Positions 48,114-56,651 of a stretch of DNA of 64,000 nt are shown here, piece after piece; within the stretch, counting starts at the first letter, position 1, and each line of letters begins with the position of its first letter. Position numbers and translations under genes: made by a program. The notes below the pieces were generated by a model. It did no database searches. It saw only the letters and a list, made by a program, of their open reading frames with translations, and was not told the origin of the DNA. Source of the DNA: Gilliamella sp. Pas-s25 (GTDB lineage: Bacteria > Pseudomonadota > Gammaproteobacteria > Enterobacterales > Orbaceae); assembly GCF_009795885.1 (NCBI RefSeq), contig NZ_WTEV01000002.1:1-64000 (forward strand). Reading direction: 5' to 3'.

Positions 48114-48596
48114 CTATCGATTGGCGTTTTTCATAATGCGCGCTTTATCGACTTGCCATTGACGCTCTTTAATATCTGTGCGTTTATCGTATTCTTTCTT
48201 ACCTTTAGCAACACCAATTTTCACTTTTGCCCATGCGTTTTTCCAATATAAAGAAAGGGCAACAACGGTATAACCTTGGCGATTAATTTGACCGAACAAT
48301 GAATTTAGTTCTCGTTCATTCAATAACAATTTACGTGTGCGCATTGGTTCGCAGACAACATGTGTTGACGCGACATTAAGAGGTGTGATAGTTGCACCAA
48401 AGAGCCATGCTTCACCATCTTTAAGTAAAACATAACTGTCACTAATGTTGGCTTTTCCTGCGCGTAGGGATTTTACTTCCCAACCTTGTAGGGATAAGCC
48501 CGCCTCAATTTCCTCTTCAATAAAGTACTCATGGCGTGCACGTTTATTTAATGCAATGGTTGCCGAACCTGGCTTATGTGATTTTTTCTTAGTCAT
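48114..48596 (-). CDS. smpB: SsrA-binding protein SmpB
   Basis: A 160-residue tmRNA partner for rescue of stalled ribosomes. It has the OB-fold core [80 protein letters not shown] and [20 protein letters not shown]. The C-terminal tail ([29 protein letters not shown]) enters the mRNA channel. It is divergent from ratA, as in E. coli. The ssrA RNA gene was not seen next to it. Confidence 0.96.
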   Translation of the reverse strand: MTKKKSHKPGSATIALNKRARHEYFIEEEIEAGLSLQGWEVKSLRAGKANISDSYVLLKDGEAWLFGATITPLNVASTHVVCEPMRTRKLLLNERELNSLFGQINRQGYTVVALSLYWKNAWAKVKIGVAKGKKEYDKRTDIKERQWQVDKARIMKNANR

Positions 48597-48662
48597 AATG
48601 TGCGTTATTATAAAGTTACATGATATGATATGCCACTAATTTTAACTTTTTATTTTATTATT

Positions 48663-49094
48663 ATGGCACATGTTTTTCACGAAGTTATCGAGCCTTATTC
48701 TATAGAGCAAATGTTTTGCTTAGTAAATGATATTGCTCGATACCCTGAATTTGTTCCTGATTGTATCGCAACTGGTATTATTAGCAAACAAGATAATACG
48801 TACACAGCGTTTATTGAAGTTGAGAAATTAGGCTTTAAAAAATCTTTCACTACAATAAATCAGATTAATCAACCAAATTCTATTGAGATAAAATTGTTTG
48901 AAGGACCATTTAAACACCTATCGGGAAGATGGCAATTTAGTTCACTCGGTGAAAACAAAAGTAAAATTAGTTTTAGCTTAAACTTTGAGTTTAAAAATAA
49001 GTTATTAGATATTGCTTTTTCTCCAGTGTTTAAAGAAGTGATGACAAGTATGGTCAATGCGTTTTCAAAACGAGCAAGGCAGATTTATAAATGA
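48663..49094 (+). CDS. ratA: RatA/PasT family START-domain protein (ribosome-associated, ubiquinone-binding Coq10-like)
   Basis: A 143-residue START/Coq10-like protein: MAHVFHEVIEPYSIEQMFCL, VNDIARYPEFVPDCIATGII, YTAFIEVEKLGFKKSFTTIN, EIKLFEGPFKHLSGRWQFSS, SFSLNFEFKNKLLDIAFSP. RatA was described as blocking 70S assembly at high levels; the Coq10-like fold suggests a role with ubiquinone. The start at 48663 matches homologues; the open frame extends 11 codons upstream. It overlaps ratB by 4 bp (ATGA). Confidence 0.9.
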   Translation: MAHVFHEVIEPYSIEQMFCLVNDIARYPEFVPDCIATGIISKQDNTYTAFIEVEKLGFKKSFTTINQINQPNSIEIKLFEGPFKHLSGRWQFSSLGENKSKISFSLNFEFKNKLLDIAFSPVFKEVMTSMVNAFSKRARQIYK

Positions 49095-49393
49095 TAAATA
49101 TTCAAGTTGTTTATGCGTTACCAAATAACCCAACGATAATTAATTGCGATGTCGATGATCAAACGAATGTCTTGCAAGCAATTACAAAATCCAATATCTT
49201 ATCGTTGTGTCAGATTAAACTAGATGAACATTTAATTGGCATCTATGGCAAACGTTGTGATCTCAATGAATTGGTTAAAAATGGTGACCGCATTGAAATA
49301 TATCGACCTTTAATCAATGACCCTAAAGAAATAAGACGAAGAAAAGCAGCACAAAAAAATAATGACGAAAGGCAAAGGAAACCGAATGCATAA
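49091..49393 (+). CDS. ratB: RatB/RnfH family protein (UPF0125)
   Basis: A 100-residue ubiquitin-like-fold protein: INIQVVYALPNNPTIINCDV, ITKSNILSLCQIKLDEHLIG, IYGKRCDLNELVKNGDRIEI and YRPLINDPKEIRRRKAAQKN, the diagnostic RnfH tail. Translationally coupled to ratA by a 4-bp overlap; its end overlaps the zur start. The basic C-terminus resembles that of other members. The function is not established. Confidence 0.9.
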   Translation: MINIQVVYALPNNPTIINCDVDDQTNVLQAITKSNILSLCQIKLDEHLIGIYGKRCDLNELVKNGDRIEIYRPLINDPKEIRRRKAAQKNNDERQRKPNA

Positions 49394-49820
49394 TCTGCTC
49401 CTTGAAAAGATTGAAACTTTATGCAAAAAGCGGGGTATTAAACTGACAACGCAACGTCGAACAGTTTTAGATATTATGTTAACGGCAAATAAAGCGATGA
49501 GTGCCTATGATCTTTTAGATCTACTCAAAGTCAGTGAACCTCAGGCTAAACCGCCCACAATTTATCGTGCGCTTGAATTTTTACTAGAGCAAGGTTTCAT
49601 TCATAAAGTTGAATCTTCTAATAGCTATATTATTTGCCCACACTTTCAAGATCCACAGCATATTTCAATTTTATTTATTTGTGATAAATGTCAACAGATC
49701 ATTGAAAAACATTCACAAGATATTGAACATCAACTTAAACAATTAGCACAGCAAAGTGATTTTTTAATCAAACATAGCGTGCTTGAAATACATGGATTTT
49801 GTCAGCAGTGTCAATCTTAA
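49386..49820 (+). CDS. zur: Zinc uptake regulator Zur (Fur family)
   Basis: A 144-residue Fur-family repressor. The HTH is LTTQRRTVLDIMLTANKAMS, AYDLLDLLK. The phrase PQAKPPTIYRALEFLLEQGF, then IHKVESSNSYIICPHF, is specific to Zur. The structural zinc cysteines are CDKC and CQQC; regulatory ligands (His in IHKVES, Cys in IICPHF, His in PQHIS) are in place. The usual His-rich C-terminal tail of E. coli Zur (171 residues) is missing, giving a shorter protein. The start at 49386 is chosen because AAAGGA precedes it and the frame starts MHNLLLEK; a start at 49362 is possible. It overlaps ratB by 8 bp. Confidence 0.88.
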   Translation: MHNLLLEKIETLCKKRGIKLTTQRRTVLDIMLTANKAMSAYDLLDLLKVSEPQAKPPTIYRALEFLLEQGFIHKVESSNSYIICPHFQDPQHISILFICDKCQQIIEKHSQDIEHQLKQLAQQSDFLIKHSVLEIHGFCQQCQS

Positions 49821-50164
49821 TTGCTATACTTTGGTTAATAAATATTGTCTGCGATACAATTGGACAAATTGCATTTAAGTATGCAGCAATCACCTCAAAA
49901 AATCAGCAAGGTTTGCATTATTGGCAAAAATTATTTGGTAATTTTTGGCTTTGGCTAGGCTTTGCCGCATACTTTATTGGTTTTATTTTTTGGCTAGCTT
50001 TTTTAAGTGAAGTACCTTTGTCGCAAGGCATTTTATTAGGATCATTTAATATTATTACTGTTATGTTGGCTGGGCGCATTTTATTTCAAGAACATCTTAC
50101 ATTATTCCGGATCATTGGAATATTTTTTATTACCACCGGTGTCGTTTTAGTCGGACTTACATAA
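49799..50164 (+). CDS. Small EamA/SMR-type membrane protein, first of a pair
   Basis: A 121-residue protein with four hydrophobic helices (VSILIAILWLINIVCDTIGQ, LWLGFAAYFIGFIFWLAFL, GILLGSFNIITVMLAGRILF, FRIIGIFFITTGVVLVGL). It resembles a half-size drug/metabolite transporter. The start is uncertain: TTG at 49799 or GTG at 49808, both overlapping the zur end. It shares a TAATG junction with the next gene, so a heterodimer as in paired SMR systems is likely. Transported compound unknown. Lying behind zur, zinc-linked expression is possible. Confidence 0.65.
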   Translation: MSAVSILIAILWLINIVCDTIGQIAFKYAAITSKNQQGLHYWQKLFGNFWLWLGFAAYFIGFIFWLAFLSEVPLSQGILLGSFNIITVMLAGRILFQEHLTLFRIIGIFFITTGVVLVGLT

Positions 50165-50547
50165 TGAAAAAATTTTATATTATTGGATTTATTTTGCTAC
50201 TATTTTTTGATACGTTTGGTCAAACAAGCTTTAAACTAACGGCATTATCGGCGATGCCATTTGAAGTAAGTGTTGATTGGTTCATGCGTGTTTTCTCTCA
50301 TGGCTGGGCTTATTTAGTCATGCTTGGTTATACAGGCGCATTTATCACTTGGATGGTATTATTAAAAAACGCACCAGTAGGTCCCGCTTTTGCCGCTTCT
50401 CATCTACAGGTGGTCACCGTGATGTTGGTTTCGGTTATTGCTTTTGATGAGCAAATTACTTTGACGCGTATGCTTGGTGGGTTATCTATCATTATTGGTA
50501 TTGTTTTTTTAGCTCTAGCAGAACAAAAATTACAGCGTAAATCTTAA
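50164..50547 (+). CDS. Small EamA/SMR-type membrane protein, second of a pair
   Basis: A 127-residue four-helix protein (FYIIGFILLLFFDTFGQTSF, GWAYLVMLGYTGAFITWMVL, FAASHLQVVTVMLVSVIAF, MLGGLSIIIGIVFLALAEQK). The GQxSFKL motif in helix 1 and the ending TRMLGGLSIIIGI parallel the partner's GQIAFKY and LFRIIGIFFITTG, so the two genes are paralogues. Start codon overlaps the previous stop (TAATG). An antiparallel heterodimer is the expected form; substrate unknown. Confidence 0.68.
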   Translation: MKKFYIIGFILLLFFDTFGQTSFKLTALSAMPFEVSVDWFMRVFSHGWAYLVMLGYTGAFITWMVLLKNAPVGPAFAASHLQVVTVMLVSVIAFDEQITLTRMLGGLSIIIGIVFLALAEQKLQRKS

Positions 50548-50839
50548 CGCGTCCTTTTGCTTTTTTATAAAAATATAGTAGTTACTTGAAATTGCCTGTT
50601 GAGAAATAATATTGCTTTGTATAAAAAAGATTGATTGAGTTTATCTGATTTAGTGGGAATACAATACAATCAATAGATATATTGATTCCCAATTTTGTCA
50701 ATCGCTAATGTATTTCACTTTTTATCAGGCACGTATGAGTAAAAATGCCATTACCTTAAAAAAGACGAAATTATTAACCTAAAATATTCATGCTTTGAAT
50801 GAATTCATTAAAAACAGGTAATGATACTTAGACTTTTGT
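50548..50839. other. Gap after the paired transporter genes
   Basis: 292 bp. No gene, RNA or strong hairpin recognised. Confidence 0.3.
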
Positions 50840-51055
50840 TTAACTACGTTCCCGTTCCATTACAATTAAATAGGCTTCTCTTTTCCAAAAAAGGAACAAG
50901 CGGCGCATATCTTTTTCCATTGTTACTACTCGCCAACCCTCTTGAGCATTTTTGTTTAAAAATTCTGAAAATTTAAGTTCATTAGCGTTAGCTGAGCCTA
51001 AAAGTAATGAAGACAATGCGCCTTCTTGAAAAACAACTACCTTATATTCTTTCAT
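50840..51055 (-). CDS. DUF4177 domain small protein
   Basis: A 71-residue protein. MKEYKVVVFQEG, then LKFSEFLNKNAQEGWRVVTM and FWKREAYLIVMERE, match the layout of DUF4177 proteins (strand, helix with LNxxxxEGWxV, strand). Cytosolic; function unknown. The start at 51055 follows AAGGTG; an open extension to 51112 (MLITIKNSIILNKIKV) has no homologue support. It stands alone between two gaps. Confidence 0.7.
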   Translation of the reverse strand: MKEYKVVVFQEGALSSLLLGSANANELKFSEFLNKNAQEGWRVVTMEKDMRRLFLFWKREAYLIVMERERS

Positions 51056-51397
51056 TATAATTAACACCTTAATTTTATTTAATATAATACTATTTTTAAT
51101 GGTAATTAACATTAAAAATTCGCAGCATTATATATTTTTTAACGCTTATTATCTAGCGAATAAAAAATTTGTTTACTTAGTTATAGTTAACCTATTTATT
51201 GTATATCATTTTAGATTATGTGCGGAAAATTCATTCTGATAGTAATGGAAATGAGCAAAGCGCTCTTAGTTTTTCTAGCGCATTGATTTATAAAGCCGAT
51301 ATTAAAATGGCCTGAAGTTAAAAACAAAAGAAACAGAAATGACAAAATGAACTAATCTTAATAAAGAAAGCTGACAAAATAAATGCTAATAAATAAA
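51056..51397. other. AT-rich gap between the DUF4177 gene and mutT
   Basis: About 340 bp. A 43-codon frame ending near 51315 (VRKIHSDSNGNEQSALSF and on) has no start or recognised relative and is not called. Nothing else identified. Confidence 0.3.
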
Positions 51398-51802
51398 CTA
51401 GATTTGTTTATCCAAATTTTTTAGCATTTCGATAATCGGTCGATTGGCATCAGGAAATTCGTCGGCATTCAAATCTTCTTGATCAATCCAACGGCTTGGT
51501 TGACCTTCTTTAGCGAAGGGGACGCCATCCCATTCTTCAACTAAATAAGCATGAATTGTGATATCACGATCATCATAACTGTATTCAAAAACTTCTAAGA
51601 ATTGGGCCTGATGGATATAGATATCTACTTCTTCAGCAATTTCGCGTTGTAGGGTTTGATATGGGGTTTCTCCTGCCTCGATTTTTCCACCAGGGAATTC
51701 CCAAAAACCAGCAAGATGAGAGTCTTCACCGCGTTGGGTGATAAAGATTTGACAATTTTGTGAACGAATAATACCTACAGCAATTTCAATATGTTTATTC
51801 AT
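51398..51802 (-). CDS. mutT: 8-oxo-dGTP diphosphatase MutT (Nudix hydrolase)
   Basis: A 134-residue Nudix enzyme that removes 8-oxo-dGTP from the nucleotide pool. The Nudix box is present in FPGGKIEAGETPYQTLQRE followed by IAEEVDI (G-x5-E-x7-REUxEExGU). The start IEIAVGIIRSQNCQIFITQR, FWEFPGG and the end DANRPIIEMLKNL fit MutT. It follows secA on the minus strand as in E. coli. Confidence 0.93.
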   Translation of the reverse strand: MNKHIEIAVGIIRSQNCQIFITQRGEDSHLAGFWEFPGGKIEAGETPYQTLQREIAEEVDIYIHQAQFLEVFEYSYDDRDITIHAYLVEEWDGVPFAKEGQPSRWIDQEDLNADEFPDANRPIIEMLKNLDKQI

Positions 51803-51922
51803 AATTCTATTTGCCTATGAGTAAAATTAGGGAAAGCTGCAACTTCCCCCCTTTTCAATTTATTGCCGATCCTAATCGACGTTTTAATCATCAACTTTGT
51901 GTGATGATACTAAATTTTTACC

Positions 51923-54655
51923 TTACTGAACAGCACCATGACAGTGTTTATATTTTTTACCTGAACCACAAGGGCACGGATCATTACGTCCAACTTTAGC
52001 TTGAGTTCGTACTATTGGTTGTGTTGAGGCCCCAACTGTCTGATCTTCACCCTCACCATTCATAGTAGTCACAGATTCATGACTAGCTTGTTGTTTAGCC
52101 ATTAGTTTTTCCATTTCAGCGAGACGTTGACGTTCTGCTTCATCAACTTCTTCTTGTGAGCGAATTTGCACACGACTTAAAATACCAATAACATCATATT
52201 TTAACGATTCTAACATGCCAGCAAACATATTAAAGGACTCGCGTTTATATTCTTGTTTTGGATCTTTTTGTGCGTAACCACGTAAATGAATACCTTGACG
52301 TAAATAATCCATAGCAGCTAAATGTTCTTTCCAAAGCGTATCAAGTGTTTGTAACATGACACTTTTTTCAAAGTGCCTAAATGCTTCAGCACCAGCAGAA
52401 CTTTCCTTATCTAAATATCTTTCTTGTGCCATTTGTAAGATACGTTCGCGCAATGTTTCTTCATGCAGGTTTTGCTCTTCATCTAGCCATTTTGCGATAG
52501 GTAGATCTAAATCAAAGTCTGTTTTTAGTGCAGCTTCAAGCCCTGGAATGTTCCACATCTCTTCAATCGATTGTGGTGGAATATATTGGTCAATTAAGGT
52601 GTTAAATACATCCCCTCGGATCGAATCAATGGTATCTTTTATGTCGGCATTATCAAGTAAACTGTTTCGTTCACGGTAAATTACTTTACGTTGTTCGTTA
52701 GCAACATCATCATATTCAAGAAGTTGTTTACGAATATCAAAGTTGCGACTTTCAACTTTCTTTTGTGCATTGGCAATGGCTTTTGTGACCCATGGGTGTT
52801 CTATGGCTTCGCCTTCTTTCATGCCCAGTTTACGCATCATGTTACCGACACGATCTGATGCAAAGATTCGCATCAATGGATCTTCAAGTGATAGGTAAAA
52901 ACGTGAAGCACCAGGGTCACCTTGACGACCAGCACGACCACGTAACTGGTTGTCGATACGACGCGATTCATGACGCTCTGTACCTAAAATATAAAGCCCG
53001 CCTAATGCAATCACTTCTTCGTGTTTGGTTTGCCAAACTTGTTTCGCTTTTTCGATATCTTCTTGCGTTGGATTTTCAATTTTAGCTATATCACTTTGCC
53101 AATTGCCCCCAAGCATAATATCGGTACCACGCCCCGCCATATTAGTTGCAATGGTAACGGCACCTTTACTTCCAGCATTAGCAATGATTTCAGCTTCTTG
53201 AGCATGGAATTTGGCATTTAGCACATTGTGTTTAATGCCGGCTTTTTTAAATGCTTGTGAAACTAATTCTGATTTTTCGATTGATGCTGTCCCAACTAAA
53301 ACGGGTTGACCACGTTTTACACATTCTTGTACATCAGTGACAATCGCGTTAATCTTTTCCTTTTCACTCATATAGACAAGATCAGATTGATCTTTTCGTT
53401 GCATTGGTCGATTTGTTGGAATAACAATTGTATCTAATCCATAAATTTGATTAAATTCAAATGCTTCAGTATCAGCAGTACCTGTCATCCCCGCTAATTT
53501 TTCGTATAAACGAAAATAGTTTTGGAAGGTAATTGAAGCCAGTGTCTGATTCTCGTTTTGGATTTTAACATGCTCTTTTGCTTCAACCGCTTGGTGTAAA
53601 CCATCAGACCAACGACGACCATCCATGGTTCGACCTGTATGTTCGTCAACGATAACTATTTCGTTATCTTTAACAATATAATCAACATCGCGATGAAATA
53701 GGTGATGAGCACGTAGGGCTGCATTAACATGATGCATTAATACGATATTGCTCGGTGCGTAAAGTGATTCATCACCTTTCATGATACCTTGTTTAATCAA
53801 TAGCTCTTCAACTTTAACTAATCCACGCTCGGTTAAATTAACTTGGCGTGATTTTTCATCAATGGAAAAATCCCCATCGCCTTGAAACTGTTCAGAGTCT
53901 TCTTTTTCCTGACGGGTCAAATAAGGAATGATTTTATCAATACTAATATATCTTTCAGAACTATCTTCGGCCTGACCTGAAATAATCAATGGGGTTCTTG
54001 CCTCATCAATTAAAATTGAGTCGACTTCATCGACTAAGGCGTAATGCAACGGACGTTGTACTCGTGCATCTTTGCTAAAAACCATATTATCGCGTAGATA
54101 ATCGAAACCATATTCGTTATTTGTACCATAGGTGATATCAGCGTTGTAAGCCTCACGTTTTATATGTGCTGGCATATTTGGCAGGTTGATCCCTACTGTT
54201 AAGCCTAAAAATTCAAATAAAGGACGATTATTTTCTGCATCACGCTGTGCTAAGTAATCATTAACCGTAACAACGTGCACACCTTTACCAGTTAATGCGT
54301 TTAAATAAGCAGGTAATGTTGCTGTTAAGGTTTTACCTTCACCGGTACGCATTTCGGCAATGCAGCGCTCATTTAATACCATACCGCCGATTAACTGCAC
54401 ATCAAAATGACGCATGCCAAACACACGCTTACTTGCTTCGCGTACCACAGCGAAAGCTTCTTCTAAAATATCATCTAATGGGATACCTGTAGCAACCTGT
54501 TGTTTAAATTCAGCGGTTTTTGCTTTCAATTCATCATCGGTTAATGCTTCCATTGCTGGTTCAAGTGCATTAATGTTTTCAACTCGTTTGCGCATGCTTT
54601 TTAATACGCGATCATTGCGACTACCAAATACTTTTGTTAATAATTTTAATAACAT
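51923..54655 (-). CDS. secA: Protein translocase ATPase SecA
   Basis: A 910-residue motor driving preproteins through SecYEG. The N-terminus is [20 protein letters not shown]. Walker A is [20 protein letters not shown]; also [31 protein letters not shown], the [19 protein letters not shown] Walker B/DEAD region, [35 protein letters not shown] and [19 protein letters not shown]. The C-terminal zinc SEC-C motif is [20 protein letters not shown]. The start at 54655 follows the E. coli start; the open frame runs 7 codons further. It follows secM. Confidence 0.97.
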   Translation of the reverse strand: MLLKLLTKVFGSRNDRVLKSMRKRVENINALEPAMEALTDDELKAKTAEFKQQVATGIPLDDILEEAFAVVREASKRVFGMRHFDVQLIGGMVLNERCIAEMRTGEGKTLTATLPAYLNALTGKGVHVVTVNDYLAQRDAENNRPLFEFLGLTVGINLPNMPAHIKREAYNADITYGTNNEYGFDYLRDNMVFSKDARVQRPLHYALVDEVDSILIDEARTPLIISGQAEDSSERYISIDKIIPYLTRQEKEDSEQFQGDGDFSIDEKSRQVNLTERGLVKVEELLIKQGIMKGDESLYAPSNIVLMHHVNAALRAHHLFHRDVDYIVKDNEIVIVDEHTGRTMDGRRWSDGLHQAVEAKEHVKIQNENQTLASITFQNYFRLYEKLAGMTGTADTEAFEFNQIYGLDTIVIPTNRPMQRKDQSDLVYMSEKEKINAIVTDVQECVKRGQPVLVGTASIEKSELVSQAFKKAGIKHNVLNAKFHAQEAEIIANAGSKGAVTIATNMAGRGTDIMLGGNWQSDIAKIENPTQEDIEKAKQVWQTKHEEVIALGGLYILGTERHESRRIDNQLRGRAGRQGDPGASRFYLSLEDPLMRIFASDRVGNMMRKLGMKEGEAIEHPWVTKAIANAQKKVESRNFDIRKQLLEYDDVANEQRKVIYRERNSLLDNADIKDTIDSIRGDVFNTLIDQYIPPQSIEEMWNIPGLEAALKTDFDLDLPIAKWLDEEQNLHEETLRERILQMAQERYLDKESSAGAEAFRHFEKSVMLQTLDTLWKEHLAAMDYLRQGIHLRGYAQKDPKQEYKRESFNMFAGMLESLKYDVIGILSRVQIRSQEEVDEAERQRLAEMEKLMAKQQASHESVTTMNGEGEDQTVGASTQPIVRTQAKVGRNDPCPCGSGKKYKHCHGAVQ

Positions 54656-54686
54656 AACTTTTCTCTTATTCTTCAATACGGATTTT

Positions 54687-54700
54687 AAGGCTTTTGCCTT
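54687..54700 (-). promoter_or_regulatory. Small hairpin in the secM-secA intergenic region
   Basis: AAGGC-TTTT-GCCTT, 32-45 bp upstream of the secA start. In E. coli a secM-secA hairpin masks the secA ribosome site. This one does not visibly cover the AGAGAAAAG site near the secA start, so the mechanism may differ. Confidence 0.4.
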
Positions 54701-54732
54701 GTATAAAAATTAGTTTCATTTGTGCGTAAATT

Positions 54733-55077
54733 TTAAGAGGTAGTTTTTGGTCCAGCTCGTATACTGTTGTAAGGGGATAGTCGGATTGCCTTGCTAGGGG
54801 AAAGATCATCATAATTAGGCGTTATTAAAAGTACTACAGTATGCTGTTTTTGGGAACATGCTAGTGTTTGTGACTTTCTTTGTGCTGTTTCTCTGTGGTC
54901 TTGTACAATGGATGCAAAAGCAATAATTCCACTGTGCGAAACGTCAGATTCCGATGGAAGCGCTTCGTTTTGACATAAACCAAACCCAGCAGCAATCACA
55001 CCTAATAATAAGTGCGATAAAGCGGTTTTGATAATCAATCGTTTGCTGAGTTTTTGCCAGTAGTTAATGACGATCAT
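54733..55077 (-). CDS. secM: SecM-like secretion monitor, short form
   Basis: A 114-residue protein directly upstream of secA. The N-terminal signal segment SHLLLGVIAAGFGLC mirrors E. coli SecM HLLLGMVAASLGLP. The C-terminus ends NSIRAGPKTTS, containing the core IRAGP of the arrest peptide. E. coli SecM is 170 residues with arrest motif FxxxxWIxxxxGIRAGP. Here the Phe, Trp-Ile and the Gly before IRAGP are replaced (Pro, Arg-Leu and Ser at the equivalent positions). It should pause translation according to secretion status and expose the secA start. Whether arrest is strong with these changes is unknown. Confidence 0.82.
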   Translation of the reverse strand: MIVINYWQKLSKRLIIKTALSHLLLGVIAAGFGLCQNEALPSESDVSHSGIIAFASIVQDHRETAQRKSQTLACSQKQHTVVLLITPNYDDLSPSKAIRLSPYNSIRAGPKTTS

Positions 55078-55175
55078 AATCTGCGCATTTTAGCATTTTT
55101 TAGCAAAAGAAAAAACCCTTATTACAAGGGGAATAATTTAATAAAAGGAATTTTAATAAGACGATAGGTTTATAA

Positions 55176-55210
55176 AAACTCGCTTTTTTTAGGTAGTAAT
55201 AAGCGAGTTT
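55176..55210 (-). terminator. Terminator of the galactitol-type PTS operon
   Basis: A 10-bp stem AAACTCGCTT / AAGCGAGTTT with a 15-nt loop; the 3' arm on the minus strand ends in a T-run. It lies 20 bp beyond the stop codon of the SIS-domain gene. Confidence 0.75.
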
Positions 55211-55229
55211 TTGTTGAGTAAATCTAATG

Positions 55230-55769
55230 TTATTCTAAGCTGGCATGGCGATGAGCCATATCATCATTACTGCCTTTTTGTTGATTGCTCATGGTAAGAA
55301 TGACTGTGTCAAAGATGACAAGTAACATTTGTTCAAAAAGGCTTCCCAGAGGTTGTTGGCTTATTTGTGATGTGGAATATTTATTGCCAGATTGCAAAAT
55401 AATATCAGGAGTCTGAATTTTTGCTAGTGTAGAATTAGGCGATGCACAGATAATAGCAAGATCAATAGTTTGCTTTAGTGCCGACTCTGCTATCATATTG
55501 ACACTATTTGTTTCTCCCGACGCCGATGCTACAATTAATAAATCGCCCTGTTTTGTTGATGGTGTTGTTGTTTCACCTACGACAAAGGCATTTAGCCCAA
55601 GTTGCATAAGCCTCATTGCCAAAGCTTTTAGCATAAGGCCAGATCGCCCTGTACCATAAACAAAAATACGATTATGTTGTTGTATTTTTTGTATCAAGTT
55701 CGTAATATTTTGTTCCGTTAATGTTTTAACCGAACGATTTAATTCGTCAATGATTAATTGTGATTGCAT
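55230..55769 (-). CDS. SIS-domain isomerase, 6-phospho-3-hexuloisomerase (HxlB)-like
   Basis: A 179-residue single SIS-domain protein: HNRIFVYGTGRSGLMLKALA, MRLMQLGLNAFVVGETTTPS, TKQGDLLIVASASGETNSVN, LAIICASPNSTLAKIQTPDI and GSLFEQMLLVIFDTVIL. The RSGLMxKAxAMRLMxLGxNxxVVGETTTP pattern is that of HxlB, which isomerises 3-hexulose-6-phosphate to fructose-6-phosphate. There is no CBS domain, unlike KpsF/GutQ arabinose-5-phosphate isomerases. It is the last gene of the PTS cluster, 134 bp after IIA. In this setting it would act on a PTS-derived sugar phosphate; the reaction is unproven. Confidence 0.75.
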   Translation of the reverse strand: MQSQLIIDELNRSVKTLTEQNITNLIQKIQQHNRIFVYGTGRSGLMLKALAMRLMQLGLNAFVVGETTTPSTKQGDLLIVASASGETNSVNMIAESALKQTIDLAIICASPNSTLAKIQTPDIILQSGNKYSTSQISQQPLGSLFEQMLLVIFDTVILTMSNQQKGSNDDMAHRHASLE

Positions 55770-55903
55770 TTTTTTTCCTTAATAAGGGCAATAGCCTGAA
55801 CTATTGCCGAGATAAAAATATGCTATTATTTAACTTAAACTTTTATTTTTATTAGTAAATTATTGTTATTTATTTTCCAATAAAACTTTACCAAAATTTA
55901 AAT

Positions 55904-56356
55904 TCATTTCGTATTTAATTGCTGAGCAATCCATTCTTCGGCTTGTTGACAACTTAAATGCTGACACTGGGTAATAAAAGTTTCGTTCTGAAATGAAGTA
56001 AAGAGTTTTTTAAGGATCGATAAATGTTGATTACTAGTTGATAACGCCAAATTAAAGATTAAATGGCAAGTTACCATTAAGTCAGCATTTTCCATTTGCC
56101 TAAATACAATGCCTTTAGTCGAACGGACCAAACTAATAGCGTCAGATTTAACAAGTTGATAATTGGCATGGGGGATTGCAATGCCAATACCGTTACTCAT
56201 CATTAATCCCGTTGGGTACTCTTTTTCACGATCTATGCATGCATTAATATAATCAGCATGAATATAATTTTTGGTTAATAAATAAGAGCCCGATGAGCTT
56301 ATTGCATCTTGATAGTTGTGAATACTTTCTTCTAAATCATGAACTAAAATAAACAT
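55904..56356 (-). CDS. PTS IIA component, fructose/galactitol type
   Basis: A 150-residue PTS_EIIA_2 protein. The site GIGIAIPHANYQLVKSDAI places the phosphorylated histidine at His63. TGLMMSNGIGIAIPHANY, then NADLMVTCHLIFNLALSTSN and HLSILKKLFTSFQNETF, follow GatA-type IIA. It accepts phosphate from HPr and donates it to the IIB at 56367. It lies 10 bp after IIB. Confidence 0.85.
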   Translation of the reverse strand: MFILVHDLEESIHNYQDAISSSGSYLLTKNYIHADYINACIDREKEYPTGLMMSNGIGIAIPHANYQLVKSDAISLVRSTKGIVFRQMENADLMVTCHLIFNLALSTSNQHLSILKKLFTSFQNETFITQCQHLSCQQAEEWIAQQLNTK

Positions 56357-56366
56357 AGTTGACCTC

Positions 56367-56651
56367 TTATTTTGTTAGTTCTTGTTTAACCGCTTCGAAT
56401 ATAGTCTCTTCTCCTAGGCCAGTAAGTAAGCCTGCACCAACGATAACTTTTGTTTTTATCTCGGGATTATCGATTTTGGTTGATGAGACGACCAAATCGT
56501 AGCTATTAAACGTATCTGCATTACATGCCATTAGTGATGATTTATCCACTTGTGCAGTTAAATGTTGTTCTTTTAAATAGTCTTGTAAAATTGAAACCAT
56601 GATTGATGATGAAGCAATTCCATTTCCACATACCACTAATACTTTTTTCAT
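56367..56651 (-). CDS. PTS IIB component, galactitol type
   Basis: A 94-residue small IIB protein. The start KKVLVVCGNGIASSSIMVSI carries the phosphoryl-acceptor Cys8 in the CGNGIASS loop typical of GatB/lactose-type IIB proteins. DLVVSSTKIDNPEIKTKVIV continues the fold. It overlaps IIC by 4 bp (ATGA), so the two are translationally coupled. Confidence 0.87.
   Translation of the reverse strand: MKKVLVVCGNGIASSSIMVSILQDYLKEQHLTAQVDKSSLMACNADTFNSYDLVVSSTKIDNPEIKTKVIVGAGLLTGLGEETIFEAVKQELTK

Noticed and set aside
48597-48662. tmRNA (ssrA) gene next to smpB
   Set aside because: The 66-bp gap is too short, and no tRNA-like ends or tag-peptide frame were seen on either side of smpB.
51181-51320. 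A gene encoding a 43-residue frame ending near 51315
   Set aside because: No start codon with a ribosome site, no similarity recognised; probably chance.
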